Positions 48,419-58,823 are shown, numbered from the stretch's first letter. The stretch: DNA of 64,000 nucleotides from Pseudomonas purpurea (GCF_039908635.1 NZ_CP150918.1:1674001-1738000); one strand, 5' to 3'. Translations and numbers: made by a program. Notes: generated by a model not told the origin, from the sequence alone.

Positions 48419-49777
48419 CTATCTCATATCTGGCAAGCGGGCTTCGCTTTTCACCTCGGTCTGGGCGATGGCTTCGGCCGGCACGACGACTTTTTCCTTG
48501 TTCAGCAATTCACCCATGTTGGCCAGTACGCGGTACATGGAAAACTCTTCGGTGTAGCGCACTTCGGTGTAGCGGCGGTTGGCGTTGTACAGCTCGTTTT
48601 CGCTGTCCAGCAGGTCGAGCAGGGTCCGTTGGCCCAGGCCGAACTGGTCCTGGTAGGCGGCGCGTACCCGGGTGGTGGTTTCGGCGTACTCACGGGCGGT
48701 CGGGGTTTGTTTCTTGGCGTTGACCATCGCGTTCCAGGCCAGGGTGATGTTCTCGTTGAGCATGCGCAGGGCGTTGTTGCGGATGTCCATCGCCTGGTTG
48801 ATCTTGTGTGCGTCCGATTGCAGGCGCGCCTTGTCGCTGCCGCCCTTGAACAGGTTGTAGTTCATGATCACGCCCACGCGCCATTCGTTGTCGTGGCCCA
48901 GGTCGCCTTGCACGTTGTCGTTGGCGCCCACCGCGGCCTCGGCGTCGAAGCGAGGGTAGAAGGGTGATTTGGCAATTTCGTACTGACTCTCGGCCGCGTT
49001 CACGTCCGCCTGGGCGGATTTCAGGTAGGGGTTGTTTTCCAGCATGCTCTGGCGGGCATCCGGCAGGCTGGGCGGCACTTCCCCCTTGATCGACGGCAGG
49101 GTTTCCAGTTCGTCGGGCATGCGGCCTACGGCGCTGAAGAAATTCGCCTCGGCATCGGCCAGATCGACCTGGGCGGTGTCGAGGTTGTTTTCGGCCAGTG
49201 CCCGGCGAGCCTTGGATTGATCGAGGTCGGCATTGCTGCCCACGCCACGCTGGGTGCGCAGGCCGATCTGATCGTTGACCCGCAAGTGCGCTTGCAGGTT
49301 ATTGGTGGCCAGGGTCACCAGTTCACGGCGCTTGAGCACTTCGAGGTAGACCTCGATAGTACGCAGGGCCAGGCTTTCAGCGGTACCACGGGTGTAATAG
49401 GCCCGCGAGTTGGAAACCGATTTGGTACGCCCGACCTCGTTGGCCGTGTTGAAACCGTCGAAGAGCATTTGCCGCAGGCGCAGCTCCGATTGGGTGTACC
49501 ACTGGGTTTCCGTGTGGTGATTGCCCAGCGCGCGGGTGGTGGTGTTGTCGCTGTAGCCACGGCCGTAGCCAGCATTCAAATCAAGGGTCGGATAAAAACC
49601 ACCCTTGGCCACTTTCACGTCTTCATCGGCGGACAGGCGATTGTTCTGGCTTGCGCGCAACTCCGGGTGGTTATCCAGGGTGCTTTGGATTGCCTCGGTC
49701 AGCGACATGGCTTGGGCCTGTTGAGTGCAGGCCATGGCGAGCAAAATCGCGCTGCAAAGAGGGGTAAAAACGCGCAT
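48419..49777 (-). CDS. TolC-family outer-membrane channel (LapE type)
   Basis: A 452-residue outer-membrane efflux channel with signal peptide 1-23 (ending AQA). Two TolC repeats are visible, each with a beta-strand pair and long helices: SLTEAIQSTLDNHPELRASQNNRL...; and SLPDARQSMLENNPYLKSAQADV. GGGAG lies eight bases upstream of the ATG at 49777, which rules out the longer frame to 49846. It is first in the E-B-C unit, and a FleQ-like box sits 40-53 bases before the start codon, suggesting control by FleQ and c-di-GMP. Confidence 0.9.
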   Translation of the reverse strand: MRVFTPLCSAILLAMACTQQAQAMSLTEAIQSTLDNHPELRASQNNRLSADEDVKVAKGGFYPTLDLNAGYGRGYSDNTTTRALGNHHTETQWYTQSELRLRQMLFDGFNTANEVGRTKSVSNSRAYYTRGTAESLALRTIEVYLEVLKRRELVTLATNNLQAHLRVNDQIGLRTQRGVGSNADLDQSKARRALAENNLDTAQVDLADAEANFFSAVGRMPDELETLPSIKGEVPPSLPDARQSMLENNPYLKSAQADVNAAESQYEIAKSPFYPRFDAEAAVGANDNVQGDLGHDNEWRVGVIMNYNLFKGGSDKARLQSDAHKINQAMDIRNNALRMLNENITLAWNAMVNAKKQTPTAREYAETTTRVRAAYQDQFGLGQRTLLDLLDSENELYNANRRYTEVRYTEEFSMYRVLANMGELLNKEKVVVPAEAIAQTEVKSEARLPDMR

Positions 49778-49816
49778 GGGTGCATCTCCCTGATTCCATA
49801 ATGGTGTTTCAGCTTC

Positions 49817-49830
49817 GCCAATAAATTGAC
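49817..49830. promoter_or_regulatory. FleQ-like box near the TolC-type gene
   Basis: GCCAATAAATTGAC agrees at 13 of 14 positions with the published FleQ consensus GTCAATAAATTGAC. It is close enough to the start codon to overlap the promoter. Confidence 0.7.
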
Positions 49831-50115
49831 GATATTTATAGGTCAAACCGTTTCAGGCTTGTAACAACAGAGCTAAGAACATCCTAGGGAGAAGCTAAGA
49901 AGGATTTCTCATAAGCCTTATGCCGAAAAAAACTTATGTGCTCCGAAAAATCCAGCACATTGTTCAAACCGCAAGTCTCGATTCTATAAGCGCTAGGGCA
50001 CTTTTTAGAGGCTTGGGAAAGTTCCATCAATTCTGCAACTCAGGGCGTCGAAGTGCTGGTGGGGATGGAGGCGACACGGCTTTCAGTGCGACATTTTTTT
50101 GTCACTTGGCCTGAA

Positions 50116-50129
50116 GTCAATACCGTGAC
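50116..50129. promoter_or_regulatory. FleQ-like box upstream of the adhesin
   Basis: GTCAATACCGTGAC keeps the GTCA/TGAC palindrome ends and 11 of 14 consensus positions. It lies ~235 bases before the adhesin start. Confidence 0.5.
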
Positions 50130-50362
50130 GCTGCTTTCGCAGGTGGGCTGTCCGGGCCCGGATGAATTGATTTCATTCGGTTTTGCCACGGTGTACACAG
50201 TCAGCCTGGGAGGAACAGGCAAGGTAGGACACTTGTCAGGGAGCTGTTTATCTTGAGTAAACGAGCTGTCAGGCACAGGGCCAGCCCTGCAACCCGGTCA
50301 CGCCAGAAGCACTTCTTTCGCACAACCACATGCCGACGGTTGTCGGCGGCGGAGGAATGCAC

Positions 50363-53300
50363 ATGGCTACGCTCATCGGTATCGTCAGTAAGGTCGTGGG
50401 TCAGGTTTTCGCGGTGGCGGGTGACGGTACCCGGCGCGCCCTGATCGAGGGGGACCGGTTGTTTGCCGGTGATCAACTGGTCACCGGGGCCGAAGGCGCG
50501 GTGGCGGTTCATCTGCAAAACGGCCAGGAACTGACCCTCGGGCGTGACAGCAGCCTGCACATGACCCCGCAACTGCTGGCGCACCAGGCATCCCATGTCG
50601 ATACCCAGGACGCGGTGACGCCCAGCGAAGCCCAGTTGACCGATGTCGAACAACTGCAAAAAGCGATTGCCGCGGGTGCCGACCCGACCCAGACCGGCGA
50701 AGCGACTGCCGCCGGACCCACCGGCACCGGTGCGCCTGGCGCCGAAGGGGGCGGGCATTCGTTTGTGTTGCTTGAGGAAGTGGCAGGGCGTGTCGACCCG
50801 ATCATCGGGTTCCCCACGGCCGGTTTCAACGGCATTCCCGAGTTTGTCCCGGAGCGCATTGCGGCCGTTCCGGATGACAACGGTAACAACACCCCCGTGC
50901 CGCCACCGGTCAACAATGTCGTGACCTTGACCGGGTTGTCGGTGGAGGGCGGTGAGCTGACCGTCAACGAGGCCAACCTGGCCCAAGGCTCGGCCAGCAA
51001 CCCGGGCGCCCTGACCCAAAGCGGCACCTTCAGCGTTTCAGCACCCGATGGCTTGCTGGGCCTGAGCGTCGGCGGCATCAACGTGGTCAGTGGCGGCGTG
51101 GCCGCAGGTTTCCCACAATCCATCACTTCCGCCCTCGGCAACACCTTGACCATCACCGGGTTCAACCCGGCCACGGGCGTGGTCAGCTACAGCTACACCC
51201 TGGTGAGCAACGAAACCCATTCCGCAGGCGATGGCAGCAACAACCTGAGCGAGCACTTCACCGTTGTGGCCAACGACATCAACGGTGATTCGGCGACCAA
51301 CTCGCTGGACATCAACATCACCGACGATGCGCCCAAAACCGTCGATGACAGCAACACCGGCATCGCCTCCGAGAGCACCCTGACCCTCAGCGGCAACGTG
51401 TTGACCAACGACGTGCAAGGCGCAGACCGCGTGCCGACCGGACCGATCACCGGCGGTACGTTCAACGGTACCTACGGCACGCTGGTGCTGGCTGCCGACG
51501 GCACTTACACCTACACCGTCCACACCACCGATCCGGCCTTCCTGGCCCTGCACGGCGGGGGCAGCGGCACTGACACCTTCACCTACACCCTGACCGACTC
51601 GGACGGTGACAGCAGCACCGCGAAGCTGGTGCTCAACATTCACAACAACGATGATCCGGATATCCTCCGGAGTCTGGACATTGAAGGCGGCGAAGCCACG
51701 GTCTACGAGAAAAACCTTGCGGACGGCAGCAGCCCGGATGCGTCGGTGCTGACTCAGACCGGCACCTTCAACGTGACCGCCCTCGACGGCCTGCAAACCC
51801 TGACCGTGGGCGGTATCACGGTGGTCAGCGGCGGTGCGGCCGCAGGCTTTCCGCAATCGGTGACCACGGCGCTGGGCAACACCCTGACCATCACCGGGTA
51901 CAACCCGACCACGGGCGCGGTCAGTTACAGCTACACACTCAATGGCAACGACGCACACCCGACGGCTAACGGCGTCAACAGCCTGGGCGAGCATTTCAAC
52001 GTCGTCGCCACCGATGTCGATGGCAGCACGGCCAGCGGCTCGCTGGACTTCAATGTGGTCGACGACTTGCCGACGGCAGTCAACGACAGCAACGCGGGCA
52101 TCGCCTCGGAAAGCAACCTGACCCTGACGGGTAATGTGCTGACCAATGACGTGCAAGGTGCGGATCGTGTGCCGACTGGCCCGATCACCGCCGCAACGTT
52201 CAACGGAACTTACGGCACCCTGGTGCTGGCGGCCGACGGCACTTACACCTACACCGTTCACACCACCGATCCAGCGTTCCTGGCGCTCAAGGGTGGCGGC
52301 GATGGTACTGAAACCTTCACCTATACGTTGACCGATTCGGACGGCGACACCAGCACCGCGAACCTGGTGCTGAACGTCCACAACAATGACGACTCGGTGA
52401 CCCTTAATGGCTTGAACGTCGAGGGCGGCGAACTCACCGTCTTCGAGAAAAACCTTGGCACCGGCAGTGTGCCGGACGCCACCGCGTTGACCCAAAGCGG
52501 CACGTTTACTGTGACTGCTCTCGACGGCTTGCAAACCCTCGACGTGGGCGGCATCCACGTGGTTGCGGGCGGGGTGGCCGCAGGGTTCCCGCAAACCGCC
52601 ACCACCGCATTGGGCAACACTCTGACGATTACCGGTTACAACGCCAGCACCGGAGTGGTCAGCTACAGCTACACCTTGAACGGCAACGATGCTCATCCGA
52701 CCGCTAACGGTGCCAACAGCCTGAGCGAACATTTCACGGTCACCGCCACGGACGTCGATGGCAGCACCGCCAGCGGTTCGCTGGACGTGAACGTGGTCGA
52801 CGACTTGCCGACGGCGGTCAACGACAGCAACGCGGGGACTGCCTCGGAGAGTCAGTTGGTTCTCAACGGCAATGTCCTCACCAACGACGTGCAAGGCGCG
52901 GATCGTGTGCCCACCGGTCCTGTGACGGCGGGTACGTTTAACGGGACTTACGGCACCCTGGTGCTGGCGGCGGACGGCACTTACACCTACACGGTTCATC
53001 CTACCGATCCAGCGTTCCTCGCGTTGCACGGCGGCGGTAACGGCACGGAAAACTTCGCCTATACCATCACTGACTCGGACGGCGACACCAGCACCGCGAA
53101 TCTGGTGCTGAACGTCCACAACAATGACGACTCGGTGACCCTTAATGGCTTGAACGTCGAGGGCGGCGAACTCACCGTCTTCGAGAAAAACCTTGGCACC
53201 GGCAGTGTGCCGGACGCCACCGCGTTAACCCAAAGCGGCACCTTCACCGTGACCGCGCTCGACGGTTTGCAAACCCTGAGCGTGGGTGGCATCAACGTAG

Positions 53301-56300
53301 TAACCGCTGGCACCGCCGCAGGATTTCCGCAATCGGTGACCACTGGTTTGGGCAACACCCTGACCATTACCGGTTACAACGCAACGACCGGCGTTGTCAG
53401 CTACAGCTACACACTCAATGGTAATGACGCGCACCCGACGGCTAACGGCGCCAACAGCCTCAGCGAACACTTCACAGTTACGGCGACTGACACCGATGGC
53501 AGCACCGCCAGCGGTTCGCTGGACGTGAACGTGGTCGATGATCTGCCGACAGCGGTCAACGACAGCAACGCCAGCACCGCGTCGGAAAGCCTGCTGACCC
53601 TGACCGGTAATGTGTTGACCAACGATGTGCAAGGCGCGGATCGTGTGCCCACCGGCCCAGTGACGGCAGGTACGTTTACCGGTACGTACGGAACGCTGGT
53701 GCTCAACGCCAACGGTACTTACACCTACACGGTTCATCCGACTGATCCAGCGTTCCTCGCCTTGCACGGCGGTGGTAACGGCACGGAAACCTTTGCCTAC
53801 ACCATTACTGACTCGGACGGCGACACCAGCACCGCGAATCTGGTGCTGAACGTCCACAACAATGACGACTCGGTGACCCTTAATGGCTTGAACGTCGAGG
53901 GCGGCGAACTCACCGTCTTCGAGAAAAACCTCGGCGATGGCAGTAGCCCGAATGCATCGGCCCTGACCCAGAGCGGCACCTTCACCGTGACCGCGCTCGA
54001 CGGTCTGCAAACCCTGACCGTGGGCGGTATCAACGTGGTCACTGGCGGGGTGGCCGCAGGCTTCCCGCAATCGATCACCACCGCATTGGGCAGTACGCTG
54101 ACCATCACCGGTTACAACGCCAGCACCGGCGTCGTCAGCTACAGCTACACCTTGGTCGATAACGAAACCCACCCCACCGGGTTGGGCATCAACAGCATTG
54201 CCGAGCACTTCAACGTGGTTGCCACCGACACCGATGGCAGCACCGCATCAGGCGTGATCGATGTGAACATTGTCGATGACGTCCCGACCGCCACTGCGGA
54301 TGTGGCGACCGCCATTGAAGGCGCGACGATCAACATCAGCGTGCTGGGCAACGACGTCATCGGTGCCGATGGCGCGGCAGCAGGCGGGGCGGTGGTTGGC
54401 GTGCGCGCCGGCAGCAACACCGCGACTTCGGCGATTGGCGGCCTGGGCACCAACATCGCCGGCACTTACGGCACCTTGACCCTGGATGCGGCGGGCAACG
54501 CCGTGTACCACAGCAACCCGAACTCGGTGAGCCCACCGGGGGCCACGGACGTGTTCACCTACACCCTGCGTGATGGCGATGGCGATGAAAGCACCACGAC
54601 CATCACCATCAACGTCACCGACAGCGGCCTCAAAGCCGTAGTCGATCAGGACGTGACGGTCTACGAAAAAGCCCTCGACCTGACGAAGGATGGCCAGGAC
54701 CTGGCGGCGGGCACAGTCATCGGCAGCGACCCGACGTCTACCGGCGAAACCGCCACCGGCACCCTGGTCGGTTCGGTCACTGGTGGCAGCGGCGCGATCA
54801 CCTACACCCTGGTCGGCAGCGCCACGGGTACGTACGGGCAAATCCTGCTCAACCCCAACGGCACGTACACCTACACCCTGACCTCGGCCCCGAAAACCTC
54901 GCCGAACGCCAACGACGGCGCCAATACCCTGAGTGAAAGTTTCACTTACAAAGCCACCGATGCACTGGGCAACTCCACCACCAGCACCCTTCAGGTCAAC
55001 ATCGTCGATGACGTGCCCAAAGCGGTCGCGGCCGAGCGCTCGGTGACCGCCGTGGAGATCGACTCCAACCTGCTGTTGGTGATCGACGTGTCCGGCAGCA
55101 TGAATGACGCCTCCGGCGTACCCGGCCTGTCGCGGCTGCAACTGGCCAAGCAGGCTATCAACAGCTTGCTCGACAAATACGACGACCTCGGGGATGTGAA
55201 AGTCCAGATCGTCTCTTTCAGCAGCAGCGCCACCGACAGAACGCCGATCTGGGTCGACGTCGCCACTGCCAAAACCATCGTGGCCGGGCTGACGGCGGGC
55301 GGCGGCACCAACTACGATGCGGCAGTAGCGACCATGCAGACCGCTTTCAACACCAGCGGCAAGCTGACGGGTGCGCAGAACGTCGGCTACTTCTTCTCTG
55401 ACGGTGCGCCAACTACCGGGCAGGAGATCGGTCCGGCAGACGAAGTGGCCCTCAAGGCGTTCCTCGATGCCAATGGCATCAACAACTACGCCATCGGCCT
55501 GGGTTCCGGCGTGAGCAATGCCAACCTCAACCCGGTGGCCTACGACGGCAGCACTCACACCGACACCAACGCCGTGGTGGTGACCGACCTCAACCAGCTC
55601 AACCTGGTGCTGTCCGGTACCGTACAAGGCGCACCGGTCACTGGCACATTGCTGGGGGATGGCGGTACATTCGGCGCCGATGGCGGTTTCATCAAATCCA
55701 TCGTGGTCGACGGCACCACGTACACCTACGACCCTAAAGGCAATGCCAACGCAGGTGCGTTGACCTTCAGTGGCGGTGTCAACCACGGCACGTTCAACAC
55801 GGTCGATAACAGCATCAGCATCGCCACCAACAACGGCGGCACCCTGGTGGTGAACCTCGACACCGGCGACTTCACCTACACCTCACAGAAAGCCACGGCG
55901 GTGGTCATCACCGAAAACTTCGGCTACACCGTCAGCGACAACGACGGCGACCTCGCCAGTTCCACGCTGGTGGTCAAAGTCGTGCCGAACGCGCCACCGG
56001 TCGCGCTCGACGACCACATCATCACCAACGTGCTATCGAGCACGGTCGTGGTGCCGGGTGAACTGCTGCTGGCCAACGACACCGACGCCAATGGCGACCC
56101 GCTCACGGCCTCGTCCACCTCCTTCAACACCGGGTGGGCGGCCAAGGGCGCGGAGTTCACGGCGGCCAGCCAGCAGACGATCAGCTTTGCGGGCACCGGC
56201 AATACGGCCGCCAACCAGGCCATCACTGTGGGCCGTGCTTCGTTCACCGCCAACGCTGCGGCGATGACTGCCGTGGTGGTGGTCGCCGGCTATCTGGGGG

Positions 56301-57490
56301 CTGTCACGAATGGCAATGCCAACGATGAGGACCGGATCACCGTCAATCTCAAGCAGGGCGAAACCCTCAACCTGGACCACAACCTGGCGGCCGGCCACAT
56401 CACCATGGAGTACTCGTTCAACGGTGGCGCCTTCACGCCGATTGCCGATGGCGGGACGTTCACGGCCGCTGCCGACGGTAACTACCAGATCCACTTGACC
56501 AACGTGGCCGACACCCCTGGTGGTAGCACGGCGGCGGAAAACTACCAACTGACCATGACGGTCAACTACGCCGGCGCCAGCAACATCACCCCGGATTATC
56601 ACGGCACCTACACCGCCAACGACACCCATGGCGGCAGCGACACCGCAGCCGTGACGATCAGCTATCAGGACGGTCACACCCTCACCGGCACCTCTGGCGA
56701 CGATGTGTTGGTGGCAGGGGCTGGCGACAATATCCTCAACGGCGGCGATGGTAACGATGTGCTGACTGCAGGCAGTGGCAACAACACGCTGCATGGCGGT
56801 AATGGCAACGACCTGTTGTTCAGCGGGCCGGGCAATGACCTGCTCGACGGCGGGCCGGGCAACGACACCGCCAGCTATGCCCATGCGGCGGCAGGGGTGA
56901 CGGTCGACCTGAGCCTGCTCGCGGCGCAAAACACGGTCGGTGCCGGGACTGACACCCTGATGGGCATCGAAAACCTGGCAGGCTCCAACTTCAACGACAC
57001 CCTTACAGGTGACAACAACGCCAACGTCATCAACGGCGGGCTCGGTAATGATGTGCTCAACGGCGGTGGGGGTGACGACTTCCTGATCGGCGGGTTGGGC
57101 AACAACACCCTGACCGGTGGGCCGGGGGCCGATACCTTCCAGTGGCTGGCGGGCAACAGCGGGCACGATGTGGTCACCGACTTCACGCCGGGCACCGACA
57201 AACTCGACCTGTCGCAATTGCTGCAAGGTGAAAACGCAACCTCCGCCTCGCTGGATGACTACCTGCACTTCAAGGTCACGGGCAGTGGTGCGTCGTTGGT
57301 CACCAGCATCGACGTCAGCGCCTCGGCCGGTGCCACGCCGACCCAGACCATCGACCTCGCAGGCGTCAACCTCGCCACCCACTACGGTGTCACGCCGGGC
57401 GCGGGCGGGGTCATTGCCGGTGGTGCCGACACGGCGACCATCATCAACGGCATGCTCAACGACCACTCGTTGAAGGTGGACACCGTCTGA
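50363..57490 (+). CDS. LapA/MapA-like retained RTX adhesin secreted by type I system
   Basis: A 2375-residue cell-surface adhesin. Residues 1-105 form the retention module (MATLIGIVSKVVGQVFAVAGDG...). TAAG at 115-118 matches the LapG protease site of LapA. Then come 4.5 tandem units of 246 residues (about 187-1308), each with VEGGELTVFEKNL, GTFTVTALDGLQTL and GNVLTNDVQGADRVPTGP, and further cadherin-like repeats. A VWA domain (~1567-1730) has the metal-site motif DVSGS. Glycine/aspartate nonapeptides such as GGDGNDVL and GGPGNDT (~2110-2260) are RTX calcium repeats, followed by the C-terminal secretion signal. ATG 50363 has GGAGG seven bases upstream; upstream ATGs are badly spaced. It is divergent from its probable exporter genes. 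LapD and LapG are not in the window. LapA versus MapA cannot be decided. Confidence 0.92.
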   Translation: MATLIGIVSKVVGQVFAVAGDGTRRALIEGDRLFAGDQLVTGAEGAVAVHLQNGQELTLGRDSSLHMTPQLLAHQASHVDTQDAVTPSEAQLTDVEQLQKAIAAGADPTQTGEATAAGPTGTGAPGAEGGGHSFVLLEEVAGRVDPIIGFPTAGFNGIPEFVPERIAAVPDDNGNNTPVPPPVNNVVTLTGLSVEGGELTVNEANLAQGSASNPGALTQSGTFSVSAPDGLLGLSVGGINVVSGGVAAGFPQSITSALGNTLTITGFNPATGVVSYSYTLVSNETHSAGDGSNNLSEHFTVVANDINGDSATNSLDINITDDAPKTVDDSNTGIASESTLTLSGNVLTNDVQGADRVPTGPITGGTFNGTYGTLVLAADGTYTYTVHTTDPAFLALHGGGSGTDTFTYTLTDSDGDSSTAKLVLNIHNNDDPDILRSLDIEGGEATVYEKNLADGSSPDASVLTQTGTFNVTALDGLQTLTVGGITVVSGGAAAGFPQSVTTALGNTLTITGYNPTTGAVSYSYTLNGNDAHPTANGVNSLGEHFNVVATDVDGSTASGSLDFNVVDDLPTAVNDSNAGIASESNLTLTGNVLTNDVQGADRVPTGPITAATFNGTYGTLVLAADGTYTYTVHTTDPAFLALKGGGDGTETFTYTLTDSDGDTSTANLVLNVHNNDDSVTLNGLNVEGGELTVFEKNLGTGSVPDATALTQSGTFTVTALDGLQTLDVGGIHVVAGGVAAGFPQTATTALGNTLTITGYNASTGVVSYSYTLNGNDAHPTANGANSLSEHFTVTATDVDGSTASGSLDVNVVDDLPTAVNDSNAGTASESQLVLNGNVLTNDVQGADRVPTGPVTAGTFNGTYGTLVLAADGTYTYTVHPTDPAFLALHGGGNGTENFAYTITDSDGDTSTANLVLNVHNNDDSVTLNGLNVEGGELTVFEKNLGTGSVPDATALTQSGTFTVTALDGLQTLSVGGINVVTAGTAAGFPQSVTTGLGNTLTITGYNATTGVVSYSYTLNGNDAHPTANGANSLSEHFTVTATDTDGSTASGSLDVNVVDDLPTAVNDSNASTASESLLTLTGNVLTNDVQGADRVPTGPVTAGTFTGTYGTLVLNANGTYTYTVHPTDPAFLALHGGGNGTETFAYTITDSDGDTSTANLVLNVHNNDDSVTLNGLNVEGGELTVFEKNLGDGSSPNASALTQSGTFTVTALDGLQTLTVGGINVVTGGVAAGFPQSITTALGSTLTITGYNASTGVVSYSYTLVDNETHPTGLGINSIAEHFNVVATDTDGSTASGVIDVNIVDDVPTATADVATAIEGATINISVLGNDVIGADGAAAGGAVVGVRAGSNTATSAIGGLGTNIAGTYGTLTLDAAGNAVYHSNPNSVSPPGATDVFTYTLRDGDGDESTTTITINVTDSGLKAVVDQDVTVYEKALDLTKDGQDLAAGTVIGSDPTSTGETATGTLVGSVTGGSGAITYTLVGSATGTYGQILLNPNGTYTYTLTSAPKTSPNANDGANTLSESFTYKATDALGNSTTSTLQVNIVDDVPKAVAAERSVTAVEIDSNLLLVIDVSGSMNDASGVPGLSRLQLAKQAINSLLDKYDDLGDVKVQIVSFSSSATDRTPIWVDVATAKTIVAGLTAGGGTNYDAAVATMQTAFNTSGKLTGAQNVGYFFSDGAPTTGQEIGPADEVALKAFLDANGINNYAIGLGSGVSNANLNPVAYDGSTHTDTNAVVVTDLNQLNLVLSGTVQGAPVTGTLLGDGGTFGADGGFIKSIVVDGTTYTYDPKGNANAGALTFSGGVNHGTFNTVDNSISIATNNGGTLVVNLDTGDFTYTSQKATAVVITENFGYTVSDNDGDLASSTLVVKVVPNAPPVALDDHIITNVLSSTVVVPGELLLANDTDANGDPLTASSTSFNTGWAAKGAEFTAASQQTISFAGTGNTAANQAITVGRASFTANAAAMTAVVVVAGYLGAVTNGNANDEDRITVNLKQGETLNLDHNLAAGHITMEYSFNGGAFTPIADGGTFTAAADGNYQIHLTNVADTPGGSTAAENYQLTMTVNYAGASNITPDYHGTYTANDTHGGSDTAAVTISYQDGHTLTGTSGDDVLVAGAGDNILNGGDGNDVLTAGSGNNTLHGGNGNDLLFSGPGNDLLDGGPGNDTASYAHAAAGVTVDLSLLAAQNTVGAGTDTLMGIENLAGSNFNDTLTGDNNANVINGGLGNDVLNGGGGDDFLIGGLGNNTLTGGPGADTFQWLAGNSGHDVVTDFTPGTDKLDLSQLLQGENATSASLDDYLHFKVTGSGASLVTSIDVSASAGATPTQTIDLAGVNLATHYGVTPGAGGVIAGGADTATIINGMLNDHSLKVDTV
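50921..54284 (+). repeat. 4.5 tandem 738-bp repeats inside the adhesin gene
   Basis: Units start at 50921, 51659, 52397, 53135 and 53873, exactly 738 bases apart; the fifth is cut after its first half. Units 3, 4 and 5 share identical runs longer than 90 bases at their junctions, pointing to recent unequal exchange or gene conversion. Units 1 and 2 have drifted more. Confidence 0.9.
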
Positions 57491-57501
57491 CCTGAAACGA
57501 C

Positions 57502-57537
57502 AAAACCCGCCATCCTTGCCAGAGGATGGCGGGTTTT
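57502..57537. terminator. Rho-independent terminator after the adhesin gene
   Basis: Perfect 15-base arms (57502-57516, 57523-57537) start with AAAA and end with TTTT. It is bidirectional and also faces the end of the leftward DUF454 gene. Confidence 0.93.
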
Positions 57538-57551
57538 GTGCTGTCTGTGAT

Positions 57552-57953
57552 TCAGGTTCTTTGCAGGGTCTTCTGCCGTAGTATGTACGCCGTCACCAAC
57601 ACTGCGCTGGTCAGCATGAAACCGCGAGCCCAGGGCAGGGGCACCAGATAGCAGGAAAAACCGATACTCAGCCACATCAGGCCAATGGCGTAGACCTTGC
57701 CCTTGAGTGGAATGCCATGGCCGTCCAGGTAGTCGCGAATCCACGGACCGAGCCGGGGGTGATCGACCAGCCATTGATAGAAACGCGGGGAGCTTCGGGC
57801 GAAACAGGCCGCCGCCAACAGCAGGAAGGGCGTGGTGGGCAACACTGGCAGGAAGATACCGATCACTCCCAGCGCCACGCTCAGCCAGCCGATGGCCAGC
57901 AGAACGTAACGCAGCATCAGGGAGCGATTGCCTATGGGATCAGCCACAGGCAA
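57552..57953 (-). CDS. DUF454 (YbaN-like) inner-membrane protein
   Basis: A 133-residue membrane protein. Family signature: LLAIGWLSVALGVIGIFLPVLPTTPFLLLAAACFARSSPRFYQWL, then a charged loop HPRLGPWIRDYLDGHGIP and two more helices. Three to four transmembrane segments in all. Function unknown; some members are linked to envelope traits. It starts four bases after the UPF0149 gene stop, so the two are co-transcribed leftward. Confidence 0.88.
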   Translation of the reverse strand: MPVADPIGNRSLMLRYVLLAIGWLSVALGVIGIFLPVLPTTPFLLLAAACFARSSPRFYQWLVDHPRLGPWIRDYLDGHGIPLKGKVYAIGLMWLSIGFSCYLVPLPWARGFMLTSAVLVTAYILRQKTLQRT

Positions 57954-57957
57954 GGAC

Positions 57958-58545
57958 TCAGTGGTGACGAGGCTTGAGGATCGCCGGTTTTTCGTCAGGT
58001 GCGTTGCACAGCAGGTACAGCGCGGTCAGGGCTTCCGGGATCTGGACGATCATGTCGTCCATCAGGTTGGCGTCGGCCGCAATGTCGGAGAACTCAGGCT
58101 GCTCGTCGAACAGACCGGAACCGACCATGATCGGCAGCAGCATTTCGCTGACTTCGTCTTCGGCGGTTTCGAACCAGGCTTCTTCGCGCAGGAACACGCC
58201 TTCCATGAAACCGATGCACCAGCCGCGCAGGTCGGAGTCATCCGGCTCTTCGCCCAGGTCCAGGTCGCACGGCAGCTCGAACTCTTCATCGGACGCCAGT
58301 TGGCGAGCGATGTGAGCCTTGAGGGCCAGCAGGGTCGATTCGATTTCTTCACGCTCGGCGGCGTCGCGGTAGTGCGGCTCCTCGGCGAAAAGGGCATCGA
58401 TCCACTCACGGTCGGGAACGCTCTCGGAACAGATCGACAGCGCGGTCAGGTAACCGTGGGCGGCCACGTAGTCCAGCGCCTCGTCATGCAGCTCGTCGGC
58501 GTCGAGGAAGGCTTGCAGGCGGGTTAGTTGCTCAGCGAAGGACAT
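57958..58545 (-). CDS. UPF0149/YecA-family protein
   Basis: A 195-residue acidic, helical protein of the YecA/YgfB family (UPF0149), without the C-terminal SEC-C zinc motif. Conserved blocks: LDADELHDEALDYVAAHGYLTAL, DLRGWCIGFMEGVFLRE, and EALTALYLLCNAPDE. Function is unproven. It heads a two-gene leftward unit with the DUF454 gene and is divergent from recQ. Confidence 0.85.
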   Translation of the reverse strand: MSFAEQLTRLQAFLDADELHDEALDYVAAHGYLTALSICSESVPDREWIDALFAEEPHYRDAAEREEIESTLLALKAHIARQLASDEEFELPCDLDLGEEPDDSDLRGWCIGFMEGVFLREEAWFETAEDEVSEMLLPIMVGSGLFDEQPEFSDIAADANLMDDMIVQIPEALTALYLLCNAPDEKPAILKPRHH

Positions 58546-58823
58546 TAAGGGCTACCTTGGGAATAAACGATGCCCAATTCTAGGCGTTCTTGAGCGCCCA
58601 GGCCAGCCGCGTGGCAGATTTGCCAGCATCGGGTGGGCATTCGTCGCGCCACGGGCAAACGTCAACAGACCCTGGGACGGCTCGGGTATACTCGCGCGTT
58701 TTGCAAAGCCCTGCAGGTGCCGCGAGCACTCGGGACAAATCCGCTTACGGATCTGTTCGTGAACAACGCGGTTTTTTGATCCAGCCTGCACACAGGGATA
58801 TTCAGCACCATTTGGAGTTTTTC

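Larger units (their letters stand above)
49778..50362. other. Divergent control region of the adhesin and its secretion system
   Basis: It holds FleQ-like boxes at 49817-49830 and 50116-50129. The central part (49900-50030) is AT-rich. I see no coding frame with a good start. Confidence 0.65.
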
